The notes under the pieces were generated by a model. The model was not told the origin of the DNA, ran no database searches, and was given only the letters and a program-made list of their open reading frames with translations. A stretch of 64,000 bases of DNA from Amycolatopsis viridis (GTDB taxonomy: Bacteria; Actinomycetota; Actinomycetes; Mycobacteriales; Pseudonocardiaceae), in contig NZ_JAANOU010000001.1 in assembly GCF_011758765.1 (NCBI RefSeq), positions 3,534,001-3,598,000 of the forward strand, read 5' to 3'. The position numbers and the translations under genes were made by a program. Positions 8,803-15,815 of the stretch are shown here, piece by piece; positions within the stretch are counted from its first letter, which is position 1; every line of letters starts with the position of its first letter.

Positions 8803-9670
8803 GTGCTGACCGTGCTCCTGGCGGTGCTCGCCGCCTTCGCGAACGCCGCGGGGTCCGTCCTGCAGCGCGCCGGGGCGCGGAAGCAGCCCCAGGGCGGTGA
8901 CCTCGATGTCGCGGCGCTCCAGGGTCTCGTCACCATTCCGGTGTGGGTCGCGGGCGTGCTGTGATGCTGTCGGGTCTGGTGCTGCAGTCGGCGGCCCTGG
9001 CGACCGGGCCGATCGTCGGAGTGCAGCCGATCATGGTTGCGGAGCTGGCGTGCACGCTCGTGCTGTCCGGGCTGGTGTTCCACACCCGCCTGCGCACGCG
9101 GGACTGGATCGCCGCGGTCGGGATGGCGGCCGCGGTGGGGCTGCTGCTGTTCGCGCTCGCCCCGGGCCGCGGTGATCCCGGAAGGTCTCCGCGCTGGAGT
9201 GGCTGCTGGGGTGCGCGGTGACGGTCGCCTGCGTGGCGGCGCTCGTGGCCGCGGGGCGGCGGAACGAGACGACGCACCACGCGGCCTTCCTGGGCGCCGG
9301 TGCCGGCATGTGGTTCGGGTTCACCGCGGTCCTGATGGCCGGGACCACCGCGGCGCTGCGGGCCGGCGGGGTGAGCGGCCTGTTCCAGGCGTGGCACACC
9401 TACGCGATGCTGGTTGCCGGGCCTATCGGGTTCTTCCTGTTGCAGACGGCGCTGCGGGCCGGGCGGCTCGTCGCCGCTCAGCCCGGGCTCGTGCTGGCCA
9501 ACCCGCTGGTCGCGCTGGGCTGGGGCCTGCTGGTGTTCGGGGAGCACGTCCGCGGCGGGCCGTGGATCGTCGCCGACCTGGTCGCCGCGGGGGCGCTGGC
9601 CTGCTGCACCGTGCTGCTGGCCGGGTCGCCGCTGCTGCGCGACGAGGACCCGGCCCGGCAACCCGCCTGA
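8803..9670 (+). pseudogene. DMT-type multidrug/metabolite transporter broken by two frameshifts
   Basis: Three consecutive frames together spell one membrane protein of about 290 residues. Frame 1 (from GTG 8803) gives MLTVLLAVLAAFANAAGSVLQ up to a TGA at 8962. Frame 3 gives MLSGLVLQSAALATGPIVGVQP from 8943. Frame 2 gives ALEWLLGCAVTVACVAALVAAG through to the stop at 9670, including LVAAQPGLVLANPLVALGWG. The order matches a complete actinobacterial EamA/DMT-like transporter. Each junction (about 8958-8964 and about 9176-9183) would be healed by one added base, the second within a CCCGG run. Either the gene is a young pseudogene or the assembly has two single-base errors. The product would be an inner-membrane exporter. 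Confidence 0.75.
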
Positions 9671-9671
9671 A

Positions 9672-10118
9672 TCACACCCCCGCCGGGACACGCTCCGCCC
9701 GCTCGTCCGCGCCCCGCCGCCGCAGGCCGTCGAGCGCGAAGCGGCCCGGGCCGGTGACCGCGATCAGCAGGAACACCCAGCTGTACAGGGCCGCCGGCTC
9801 CCCCATGTTCTGCAGCGGCAACGCGGCCAGGGGCTGGTGGACGGTGAAGTAGGCGTAGGCCATGGCACCGGAACACAGCAGCGCCGCGGCCCGGGTGCCG
9901 AGGCCCGCCAGCACGAGCAGGCCACCGGCGAGTTCGATCACCCCGGCCCACCAGCCGGGCCACACCGCGAACGGCACGCCGCCGCCCTGACCGTCGATGC
10001 CGCCGAACGCGCCGAACACCTGCAGCCCGTGGCAGGCGAACAACAGGCCCACCACGATGCGGAAGACACCCAGGACGACCGGGGTGAGCGAGGCCTGCGA
10101 GACCGGAATGCGAGTCAT
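9672..10118 (-). CDS. DoxX-family membrane protein
   Basis: This 148-residue protein has four predicted membrane helices. VLGVFRIVVGLLFACHGLQVFG opens the first helix, and GVIELAGGLLVLAGLGTRAAALL and YFTVHQPLAALP follow. This is the DoxX/DoxD-like layout of small quinone-associated or redox-stress membrane proteins such as mycobacterial DoxX, which partners superoxide dismutase. The ATG is preceded by AAGGA. It converges on the broken transporter, with a single base between the two stop codons. Its own role is unknown. Confidence 0.8.
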   Translation of the reverse strand: MTRIPVSQASLTPVVLGVFRIVVGLLFACHGLQVFGAFGGIDGQGGGVPFAVWPGWWAGVIELAGGLLVLAGLGTRAAALLCSGAMAYAYFTVHQPLAALPLQNMGEPAALYSWVFLLIAVTGPGRFALDGLRRRGADERAERVPAGV

Positions 10119-10286
10119 GATCGATCCTTCCGCGGAAGTTGCTGTCCTGATCACGTCGAAGCAGGACGAGCCGGATCGACACGGGGGGTGAACTTTTTCC
10201 GGTCCGCCGCCCCCGTCGTGCCGCGGTGACCCCCGTTTGACCCGCGCACGGTGGGGAATTCCCACCGCACCCGGGAAGGAGCCACC

Positions 10287-10472
10287 ATGAACGACAAGGC
10301 GAACCACAAGCCGGAGTCGGCGCCGGGCATTCCGCAGTCCGACCCTCCGCAGGGCGGCCCGAACGCCGACGAGTCGTCCCCGAACCCGGCCGATCTCGCG
10401 CCGGGCTTCGGCGGCACCTCGGAGACCCGGCCGCCGAGCGAGGAGGAGGACGAGGCGGGCAACGGCTCCTGA
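10287..10472 (+). CDS. Small acidic, disordered protein of unknown function
   Basis: This 61-residue ORF starts at an ATG seven bases after a good ribosome-binding site (GGGAAGGA). The composition is Pro, Glu, Ser, Gly and Asn-rich with no hydrophobic core, and it ends RPPSEEEDEAGNGS. It is likely intrinsically disordered and cytosolic. No domain is recognisable. The ribosome-binding site and actinobacterial codon bias support it as a real gene, and it directly precedes the large 21-bp repeat array. Confidence 0.6.
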   Translation: MNDKANHKPESAPGIPQSDPPQGGPNADESSPNPADLAPGFGGTSETRPPSEEEDEAGNGS

Positions 10473-10579
10473 CCGGGCCGGTGCCCCTCGGGGCCTGAGC
10501 CGGCGTCGCCGCGCCCACCACCGGCCCCGATGCGGCCTGGCCGATTCGCCCCTCGCCCCCGATCGACGTCATCTCCCAG

Positions 10580-10842
10580 CCAACACGCCACCCGGCCCGG
10601 CCAACACGCCACCCCGGCCGGCCAACACGCCGACGCGGTCGGCCAACACGCCACCCCGGGCGGCCAACACGCCAACGCGGTCGGCAAACACGCGCGTGTT
10701 GGCCGCTGCGGGCACCGTGTTCGCCGCCGCGGGCACCGTGTTCGCCGCCGCGGGCACCGTGTTCGCCGCCGCGGGCACCGTGTTCGCCGCCGCGGGCACC
10801 GTGTTCGCCGCCGCGGGCACCGTGTTCGCCGCCGCGGGGCGC
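10580..10842. repeat. Head-to-head array of thirteen 21-bp repeats around a palindromic centre
   Basis: The left arm has six units in exact 21-base register, starting at 10580, 10601, 10622, 10643, 10664 and 10685, each containing CCAACACGCC or a close variant. The right arm has seven units in opposite orientation at 10696, 10717, 10738, 10759, 10780, 10801 and 10822, each beginning GTGTTGGCC or GTGTTCGCC. The arms meet at the perfect palindrome AACACGCGCGTGTT (10687-10700). The right-arm units are nearly identical; the left-arm units vary after the core. The array lies in a 682-base gap with no convincing gene: 10473-10579 and 10843-11154 hold only G+C-rich sequence. A related array lies at 59687-59764. 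Confidence 0.9.
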
Positions 10843-11154
10843 GGCTCCGGATCGGCAAGGGGCCCGGACGGGCCCGGGGGCATCGTCTGCGTCTCGGGCC
10901 GCGGTCGCCTGCCGGGCCACCCTCCCGCCCCGTCGCCGGACAGCCGGCCCTCCCTCACCGTGCCGAGCGGATCGGCCGGAGACCGCCCACCGCAGCGCCG
11001 GATCCCGCGGCCGGCCGGCCCCGGCTCGCCTGCCGCGTCGCCCCCACACCCGTAGCTGATCAGGGGGCCTCCGTGCCGGCGCCGTGGGGGCCGCTGCCAG
11101 AATGGCGATCACTGGGGCACGCGGCCCGGAGCCGCGTCAGGACTGGGGGTCGAC

Positions 11155-12471
11155 GTGAGTGGTGCCGGTCGCATGGTCCGGACCAGCCGGATCGCGGCGT
11201 GGTGGGACGCCGTCCAGGACAAGCCGGAGACGCTGCGCCGGATCAGGATCCGTGCCGCCATCGTCCTGGTGCTGTCCGTGGCCACGTGGGTGCTGGCCGT
11301 ACCGGGGTTCATCGACCTGCACGTCTACCGGACGGGTGGGCTGGCGTGGCTGACGGGCGTCGGACTGTACTCACCGGAGTTCCCGGAGATGGTGCCGGGC
11401 GCCCACCTGCCCTTCACGTATCCGCCGTTCGCAGCGATCGTGTTCGCCCCGGTCCAGCTGCTGCCGTGGCACCTGTCGAAGTTCGTGATCAGTTTCGCCT
11501 CCGCGGCCGCCCTCGCGGTGACCACCACGCTCGTGGCCCGGCGCCTCTTCGCGCGGCAGGCGGTGGCCGATGCCGTCGGCATGAGCGCGGCCGCGCTGTG
11601 GGTGCTGTCCGAGCCGGTCCGGCAGACGATCTGGTACGGGCAGATCAACCTGATCCTGATGGGCCTGGTCGCGGCGGACTGCCTGCTGCCGCGCACCCGC
11701 TGGCCGCGTGGCCTCCTGGTCGGTGTGGCGGCGGCGATCAAACTGACCCCGGCGGTGTTCGTGCTGCTGTTCCTCGTCCGGGGCCGGTACCGGGCGGCGG
11801 CGACCGCGCTCGGCTCGTTCGCCGCGTGCGGGCTCGTCGCGTGCCTGCTCGCGCGGCACGACTCCGTCGAGTACTGGACGGAGACGCTGTTCCAGACCGA
11901 CCGCATCGGCGGCGCGGTGTACGCGTACAACCAGAACATCCAGGCCGTGCTGGCGCGCCTGCTGCCCGGGAGCAACCTGCTGTGGGCCGTGCTCGCAGCC
12001 GTGGCGATGGCGCTGGCCGTCGTGGCTGCCCGCCGCGCCCGGGACGAGGTGACCGCGCTGCTGGCGATCGCCGCGGGCGGGTTGCTCGCGTCGCCGGTGA
12101 GCTGGTCGCACCACTGGGTCTGGGTGCTGCCCGCGGCCATCGTGCTGGTCGTCCGCGCCCCGCGCTGGAGCCCGCTGCTGGTGGTGTTCGCGGTCGGGCC
12201 GCACGCGTTGCTGCCCCAGACCGACAACCTGGAGATGCGGTGGACGTGGTGGCAGCACGTGCTCGGCTCGTCGTATCTGCTGATCACGGTGTTCGTGCTG
12301 GTGTGGCTGGCCGTCCGGCCCGCGCCGGCCCTGCCGCCGTACGGGGGGAATTCCGGTTCCGCCCCGCTCGTTGGGAGTGGTGGCGGCCGGTATCGCCCGT
12401 CCCGATCTGGCGATACCGGCGGCCCTGAACCCGCGCCGGAGCCGGAGGGCGTCGCCGGCCCGGTGGGCTGA
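11155..12471 (+). CDS. GT87-family membrane protein (mannosyltransferase-like), second copy
   Basis: This 438-residue polytopic protein is paralogous to the product of 1211-2509. Shared landmarks are PFTYPPFAAIVFAP, WYGQINLILMGLVAADCL, AIKLTPAVFVLLFL and SPVSWSHHWVWVLP. The first external loop has the Asp of FIDLHVYRTGG, the probable catalytic acid position of GT87 enzymes. The role would be transfer of a mannose-type sugar from polyprenyl phosphate on the outer membrane face. GTG 11155 is used here; ATG 11173 is an alternative. The last 60 residues are hydrophilic and Gly/Pro-rich, probably a cytosolic tail. Confidence 0.82.
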   Translation: MSGAGRMVRTSRIAAWWDAVQDKPETLRRIRIRAAIVLVLSVATWVLAVPGFIDLHVYRTGGLAWLTGVGLYSPEFPEMVPGAHLPFTYPPFAAIVFAPVQLLPWHLSKFVISFASAAALAVTTTLVARRLFARQAVADAVGMSAAALWVLSEPVRQTIWYGQINLILMGLVAADCLLPRTRWPRGLLVGVAAAIKLTPAVFVLLFLVRGRYRAAATALGSFAACGLVACLLARHDSVEYWTETLFQTDRIGGAVYAYNQNIQAVLARLLPGSNLLWAVLAAVAMALAVVAARRARDEVTALLAIAAGGLLASPVSWSHHWVWVLPAAIVLVVRAPRWSPLLVVFAVGPHALLPQTDNLEMRWTWWQHVLGSSYLLITVFVLVWLAVRPAPALPPYGGNSGSAPLVGSGGGRYRPSRSGDTGGPEPAPEPEGVAGPVG

Positions 12472-12526
12472 CGCGCCGCGCGCACCACTGCTTGCGCCCC
12501 GCACCGCGTGGGAGTAGGCAGGGCCG

Positions 12527-13261
12527 ATGGCCGACACCTCGCACCACCCGCTCCCCCCGGTCACCGACCGGCGCAGCTGGCAGGCGAAGATCGATGAGCT
12601 CCGGGCCGAGGAGAAGGCCCACACGCGCGCCGGGGATGCGCTCGCCGCGGCGCGCCGCCGGCTGCCGATGGTCGAGGTCGACCCGGCCACGACGCTGATC
12701 GGCTCCGACGGACCGGTGCCGTTGCTCGACGTGTTCGACGGCCGGTCCCAGCTGATCGCCTACTTCCACATGTGGCACACCGGCCGGCCCGCCGCCGAGC
12801 AGTGCGAGGGCTGCACCTTCTCCACCTCGCACATCACCGAGCTGTCCTACCTGCACTCGCGGGACGTCAGCTACGCCACCTTCTGCGAGGGCCCCTACCC
12901 GGAGAGCTCCCGCTACCGCGACTTCATGGGCTGGACGGTTCCCTGGTACTCGGTGCCGCCGGAGTCGGTGGCCGAGCTGGTCGCGGGCCGGCACTTCGGC
13001 ATCCTGGTCTGCTACCTGCGCGAGGGTGGCCGGGTGTTCGAGACGTACTGGACCACCGCCCGGGGCAACGAGGTGATGGCGCCGTCGTACGGGCTGCTGG
13101 ACCTGACGGTGCACGGCCGCCAGGAGTTCTGGGAGGACTCGCCGGACGGCTGGCCGCAGCGCTGGGGTTCCCGGGGCGGTCAGTTCAGCATCGACGGCCG
13201 CCCCATCGCCCAGTGGCCGCGGATCGCGGCCGGCCGCGACGACACGCTCGGCGACGGCTGA
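12527..13261 (+). CDS. DUF899-family (thioredoxin-like) protein
   Basis: This 244-residue protein has the DUF899 signature: LIAYFHMWHTGRPAAEQCEGCTF, where the CxxC-like CEGC sits at the end of the first thioredoxin-fold strand, followed by SRYRDFMGWTVPWYS. The C-terminal section (YGLLDLTVHGRQEFWEDSPDGWPQ) is also family-typical. DUF899 proteins are predicted cytosolic redox proteins of unknown substrate, often horizontally scattered in actinobacteria. The ATG follows GGGAGTAGGCAGGG. There is no operon partner: the next gene starts 230 bases downstream behind its own operators. Confidence 0.85.
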   Translation: MADTSHHPLPPVTDRRSWQAKIDELRAEEKAHTRAGDALAAARRRLPMVEVDPATTLIGSDGPVPLLDVFDGRSQLIAYFHMWHTGRPAAEQCEGCTFSTSHITELSYLHSRDVSYATFCEGPYPESSRYRDFMGWTVPWYSVPPESVAELVAGRHFGILVCYLREGGRVFETYWTTARGNEVMAPSYGLLDLTVHGRQEFWEDSPDGWPQRWGSRGGQFSIDGRPIAQWPRIAAGRDDTLGDG

Positions 13262-13399
13262 GCCCACGGCCCGCCGGAGCGCGACCTGGGAGTGCACTGT
13301 GGACAGTTCGCCCCGCGTTCCCGACCGCCTGGTCGCGGCCGCCGAACTGCTCGCGCTCGCCACACCGGCGGTCCCGTCACTACGATCGAACCGGCGGAA

Positions 13400-13415
13400 A
13401 GTGACTCAGGTCACT
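13400..13415. promoter_or_regulatory. Candidate CRP/FNR-family site
   Basis: AGTGACTCAGGTCACT has the AGTGA-N6-TCACT spacing of CRP-type sites (consensus TGTGA-N6-TCACA), with the outer base pair swapped. The inverted repeat extends to AAGTGAC/GTCACTT (13399-13416). It lies 33 bases upstream of the TetR-type operator that precedes the fabG/maoC pair. Confidence 0.4.
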
Positions 13416-13447
13416 TAGGCGCTCCGCGCTGGAGGCGAGTAGCTTTC

Positions 13448-13461
13448 TAAGCGCTCGCTTA
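13448..13461. promoter_or_regulatory. TetR-type operator, copy 1 (fabG/maoC promoter)
   Basis: TAAGCGCTCGCTTA has 6-base inverted arms TAAGCG/CGCTTA. The 16-mer CTAAGCGCTCGCTTAC recurs identically at 21669-21684 between an SDR gene and a TetR gene, which predicts a shared regulator. It lies 31 bases before the fabG start. Confidence 0.7.
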
Positions 13462-13491
13462 CCGACGCGCTCAACGACGAGGAGGAGTTCC

Positions 13492-14253
13492 GTGACCGAG
13501 TCCCACTCCCGGGTCGCCATCGTGACCGGCGCCGGCCGAGGCATCGGCGCCGCGGTCGCACGCAAGCTGTCCTCGGACGGTTTCGCCGTCGCCCTGCTCG
13601 ACCTCAACGAGGAGTCCGTGAAGCAGGGCGCGGAGGACATCACCTCGGCCGGCGGCAAGGCGATCGGGATCGCGCTCGACGTCAGCAACACCGAGCAGGT
13701 CGAGGCCGCGGTGGGCCGGGTCGCCGGGGAACTGGGGGCGCCGACCGTGTTGATCAACAACGCCGGCATCACCCGGGACAACCTGATCTTCAAGATGTCC
13801 GACGAGGACTGGGACGCGGTGCTGAACGTGCACCTGCGGGGCTCGTTCCTGATGACGCGCGCGACCCAGAAGTACATGACCGAGCAGCGCTGGGGCCGGA
13901 TCGTGAACCTGTCCAGCACCTCTGCGCTGGGCAACCGCGGCCAGGTCAACTACTCGGCGGCCAAGGCGGGTATGCAGGGCTTCACCAAGACGCTCGCGAT
14001 CGAGCTGGGCAAGTTCGGGGTCACCGCGAACGCAATCGCACCGGGATTCATCGCCACGGACATGACCGCGGCGACCGCCGAGCGGCTGGGCGTGCCGTTC
14101 GAGGACTTCAAGGCCGCCGCGGCAAAGGAGATCCCGGTGCAGCGCGTGGGCACGCCGGACGACATCGCGAACACGGTGTCGTTCCTGGTCAGCGAGGGCG
14201 CCGGGTTCGTCTCCGGCCAGGTCATCTACGTCGCCGGCGGACCGAAGGACTGA
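13492..14253 (+). CDS. 3-oxoacyl-(ACP/CoA) reductase, SDR family (FabG-like)
   Basis: This 253-residue classical short-chain dehydrogenase has NADP(H)-binding TGAGRGIGAA near residue 12 and a NNAG motif at 89-92. The catalytic Ser141, Tyr154 and Lys158 sit in SSTSALGNRGQVNYSAAKAG. It reduces 3-oxoacyl-thioesters or runs the reverse oxidation in beta-oxidation. The GTG start has a GGAGGAG site upstream. It is four bases from a MaoC-type hydratase gene, and the pair would interconvert 3-oxoacyl, (R)-3-hydroxyacyl and enoyl thioesters. The upstream operator shared with the TetR at 21752 suggests ligand-induced, catabolic expression rather than housekeeping fatty-acid synthesis. Confidence 0.87.
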   Translation: MTESHSRVAIVTGAGRGIGAAVARKLSSDGFAVALLDLNEESVKQGAEDITSAGGKAIGIALDVSNTEQVEAAVGRVAGELGAPTVLINNAGITRDNLIFKMSDEDWDAVLNVHLRGSFLMTRATQKYMTEQRWGRIVNLSSTSALGNRGQVNYSAAKAGMQGFTKTLAIELGKFGVTANAIAPGFIATDMTAATAERLGVPFEDFKAAAAKEIPVQRVGTPDDIANTVSFLVSEGAGFVSGQVIYVAGGPKD

Positions 14254-14257
14254 CATC

Positions 14258-14710
14258 ATGCGCGTCTTCTCCGGACTGGACGAGCTCACCCGGGCGGTGG
14301 GCGAAACGCTCGGCACGAGCGAGTGGCACACCGTCACGCAGGAGCAGGTGAACACCTTCGCCGACGCCACCGGTGACCACCAGTGGATCCACGTGGACGT
14401 CGAGAAGGCGAAGCAGGGCCCGTTCGGCGCCCCGATCGCCCACGGCTTCCTGACGCTGTCGATGCTGTCGATGCTCGCGCAGTCCGCCTACCGGGTGGAG
14501 AACCTGAGGATGGGCATCAACTACGGCCTGAACAAGGTGCGGTTCCCGCAGCCGGTCAAGGTCGGCGCGAAGATCCGCGGTGTCGCCGAGCTGGTCGAGG
14601 TCACCGACGTGCCGGGCGGCAAGCAGGCCGTGACGCGGTGGACGATCGAGATCGACGGCGAGGCCAAACCGGCGTGCGTGGCCGAGTGGGTGACGCGGCA
14701 CCTCGGCTGA
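14258..14710 (+). CDS. MaoC-family (R)-specific enoyl-CoA hydratase
   Basis: This 150-residue single hot-dog protein carries the hydratase-2 motif FADATGDHQWIHVD (catalytic Asp and His near residues 35-41), followed by GAPIAHGFLTLSML. It adds water to trans-2-enoyl-CoA to give (R)-3-hydroxyacyl-CoA, the substrate of the neighbouring FabG-like reductase. The length fits the short actinobacterial MaoC/HtdY-like family. It is co-transcribed with fabG after a gap of four bases and is followed by a hairpin terminator. Physiological chain length is not predictable from sequence. Confidence 0.88.
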   Translation: MRVFSGLDELTRAVGETLGTSEWHTVTQEQVNTFADATGDHQWIHVDVEKAKQGPFGAPIAHGFLTLSMLSMLAQSAYRVENLRMGINYGLNKVRFPQPVKVGAKIRGVAELVEVTDVPGGKQAVTRWTIEIDGEAKPACVAEWVTRHLG

Positions 14711-14715
14711 GGGCG

Positions 14716-14735
14716 AGCCCGCCTCCGGGCGGGCT
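14716..14735 (+). terminator. Hairpin terminator after maoC
   Basis: AGCCCGCC and GGCGGGCT form an 8-bp stem around a 4-base loop, five bases after the maoC stop codon. It is followed by TTCCGC. Confidence 0.6.
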
Positions 14736-14753
14736 TCCGCTACGGTAGCCACA

Positions 14754-14769
14754 TACCGACCGGTCGGTA
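14754..14769. promoter_or_regulatory. Perfect palindromic operator before the kinase/acyl-CoA dehydrogenase operon
   Basis: TACCGACCGGTCGGTA is a perfect 16-base palindrome lying 24 bases upstream of the phosphotransferase start. The size and symmetry are typical of TetR-family operators. The TetR gene at the far end of this operon (19385-19960) is the obvious candidate regulator. Confidence 0.6.
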
Positions 14770-14793
14770 CAGCAACGAGGCAAGGAGGCCAGT

Positions 14794-15813
14794 GTGACCC
14801 AGGAAGACCTGCCCGGACTCGATCTCGCGCGGCTGCGCGGCTACCTGGACGAGCACTTCCCCGGGCTCGTGCGGGGCCCGCTGACCGGTGCGGTCGTGCA
14901 GGGCGGCCGCTCGAACCTGACCTACATCGTCGGCGACGGCACCAGCCGCTGGGTGGTGCGGCGGCCACCGCTCGGCCACGTCCTGCCGACGGCGCACGAC
15001 ATGGTCCGCGAGCACCGGGTGATCAGCGCGCTCGGCGAGACCGCGGTGCCGGTGCCGCGCACGGTCGCGCTGTGCCAGGACAGCGAGGTGCTCGGCGCGT
15101 CGTTCTACGTCATGGAGTTCGTGCCGGGCACGCCCTACCGGGCGGCGAGCGAGCTGGCGGCGCTCGGCCCGCAGCGCACCAGGGCGATCGCCGAATCGCT
15201 GATGGACACGCTCGTCGACCTGCACGCGGTGGATCCGGCCGCGGTCGGCCTCGGCGACTTCGGGCGGCCGGAGGGCTTCCTGGAGCGGCAGGTGCGCCGG
15301 TGGAAGAAGCAGCTGGACGCCTCGCGCAGCCGGGACCTGCCGGGCGTGGAGGACCTGCACGACCAGCTGGCGCGGGCCATCCCGGCCTCCGGGCCGGCGG
15401 CGATCGTGCACGGCGACTACCGGCTGGACAACGTCCTGGTCGACGAGACCGACCGGATCACCGCGGTGCTGGACTGGGAGATGTCCACCCTCGGCGATCC
15501 GCTGACCGACCTGGCCCTGCTCGTCGCCTACGCGGAGCGGGACAAGGTCGATCTGGAGATCGTGTCCAACGTCAGCACCGCGCCCGGTTACCCGGGCAGT
15601 GACGAGATGATCGCGCGGTACGCGGAGCGGTCCGGCCGGGACGTCTCGGCGCTGGACTGGTACGTCGGGTTCGCGTTCTTCAAGCTGGCGGTGATCCTGG
15701 AAGGCATTTACTACCGGTTCAGCCAGGGCAAGACCGTCGGCACCGGCTTCGACCAGATCGGCGCGGCGGTCGTCCCGCTCGTCAGCCTCGGCCTCGACAC
15801 CCTCAAGGACTGA
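14794..15813 (+). CDS. APH-fold phosphotransferase, probable 4-hydroxyacyl-CoA kinase (ACAD10/11 kinase-like)
   Basis: This 339-residue protein has the aminoglycoside-phosphotransferase fold: GGRSNLTYIV at the N-lobe, WVVRRPP for the ATP Lys region, catalytic IVHGDYRLDNVLVD (His-Gly-Asp and Asn), then ITAVLDWEMSTLGDPLTDLA with the DxD-like metal site. This form matches the kinase half of human ACAD10/ACAD11 and bacterial LvaA. Known members phosphorylate the 4-hydroxyl of 4-hydroxyacyl-CoAs so that an acyl-CoA dehydrogenase domain can eliminate phosphate. The next gene is the matching dehydrogenase, two bases downstream. Antibiotic resistance is unlikely in this context. GTG start with AAGGAGG upstream. 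Confidence 0.82.
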   Translation: MTQEDLPGLDLARLRGYLDEHFPGLVRGPLTGAVVQGGRSNLTYIVGDGTSRWVVRRPPLGHVLPTAHDMVREHRVISALGETAVPVPRTVALCQDSEVLGASFYVMEFVPGTPYRAASELAALGPQRTRAIAESLMDTLVDLHAVDPAAVGLGDFGRPEGFLERQVRRWKKQLDASRSRDLPGVEDLHDQLARAIPASGPAAIVHGDYRLDNVLVDETDRITAVLDWEMSTLGDPLTDLALLVAYAERDKVDLEIVSNVSTAPGYPGSDEMIARYAERSGRDVSALDWYVGFAFFKLAVILEGIYYRFSQGKTVGTGFDQIGAAVVPLVSLGLDTLKD

Positions 15814-15815
15814 TC

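Noticed and set aside
10580..10842. CRISPR array
   Set aside because: Units are contiguous 21-base repeats without unique spacers, there are two orientations, and no cas genes are present.
10696..11055. An ORF encoding an AAAGTVF repeat protein
   Set aside because: It is a by-product of 21-base repeats, which are a multiple of three and so stay open in all frames. No ribosome-binding site is seen and other frames are equally open.
14794..15813. Aminoglycoside resistance gene
   Set aside because: The kinase fold is shared, but the sequence and the adjacent ACAD10/11-like dehydrogenase indicate hydroxyacyl-CoA metabolism.
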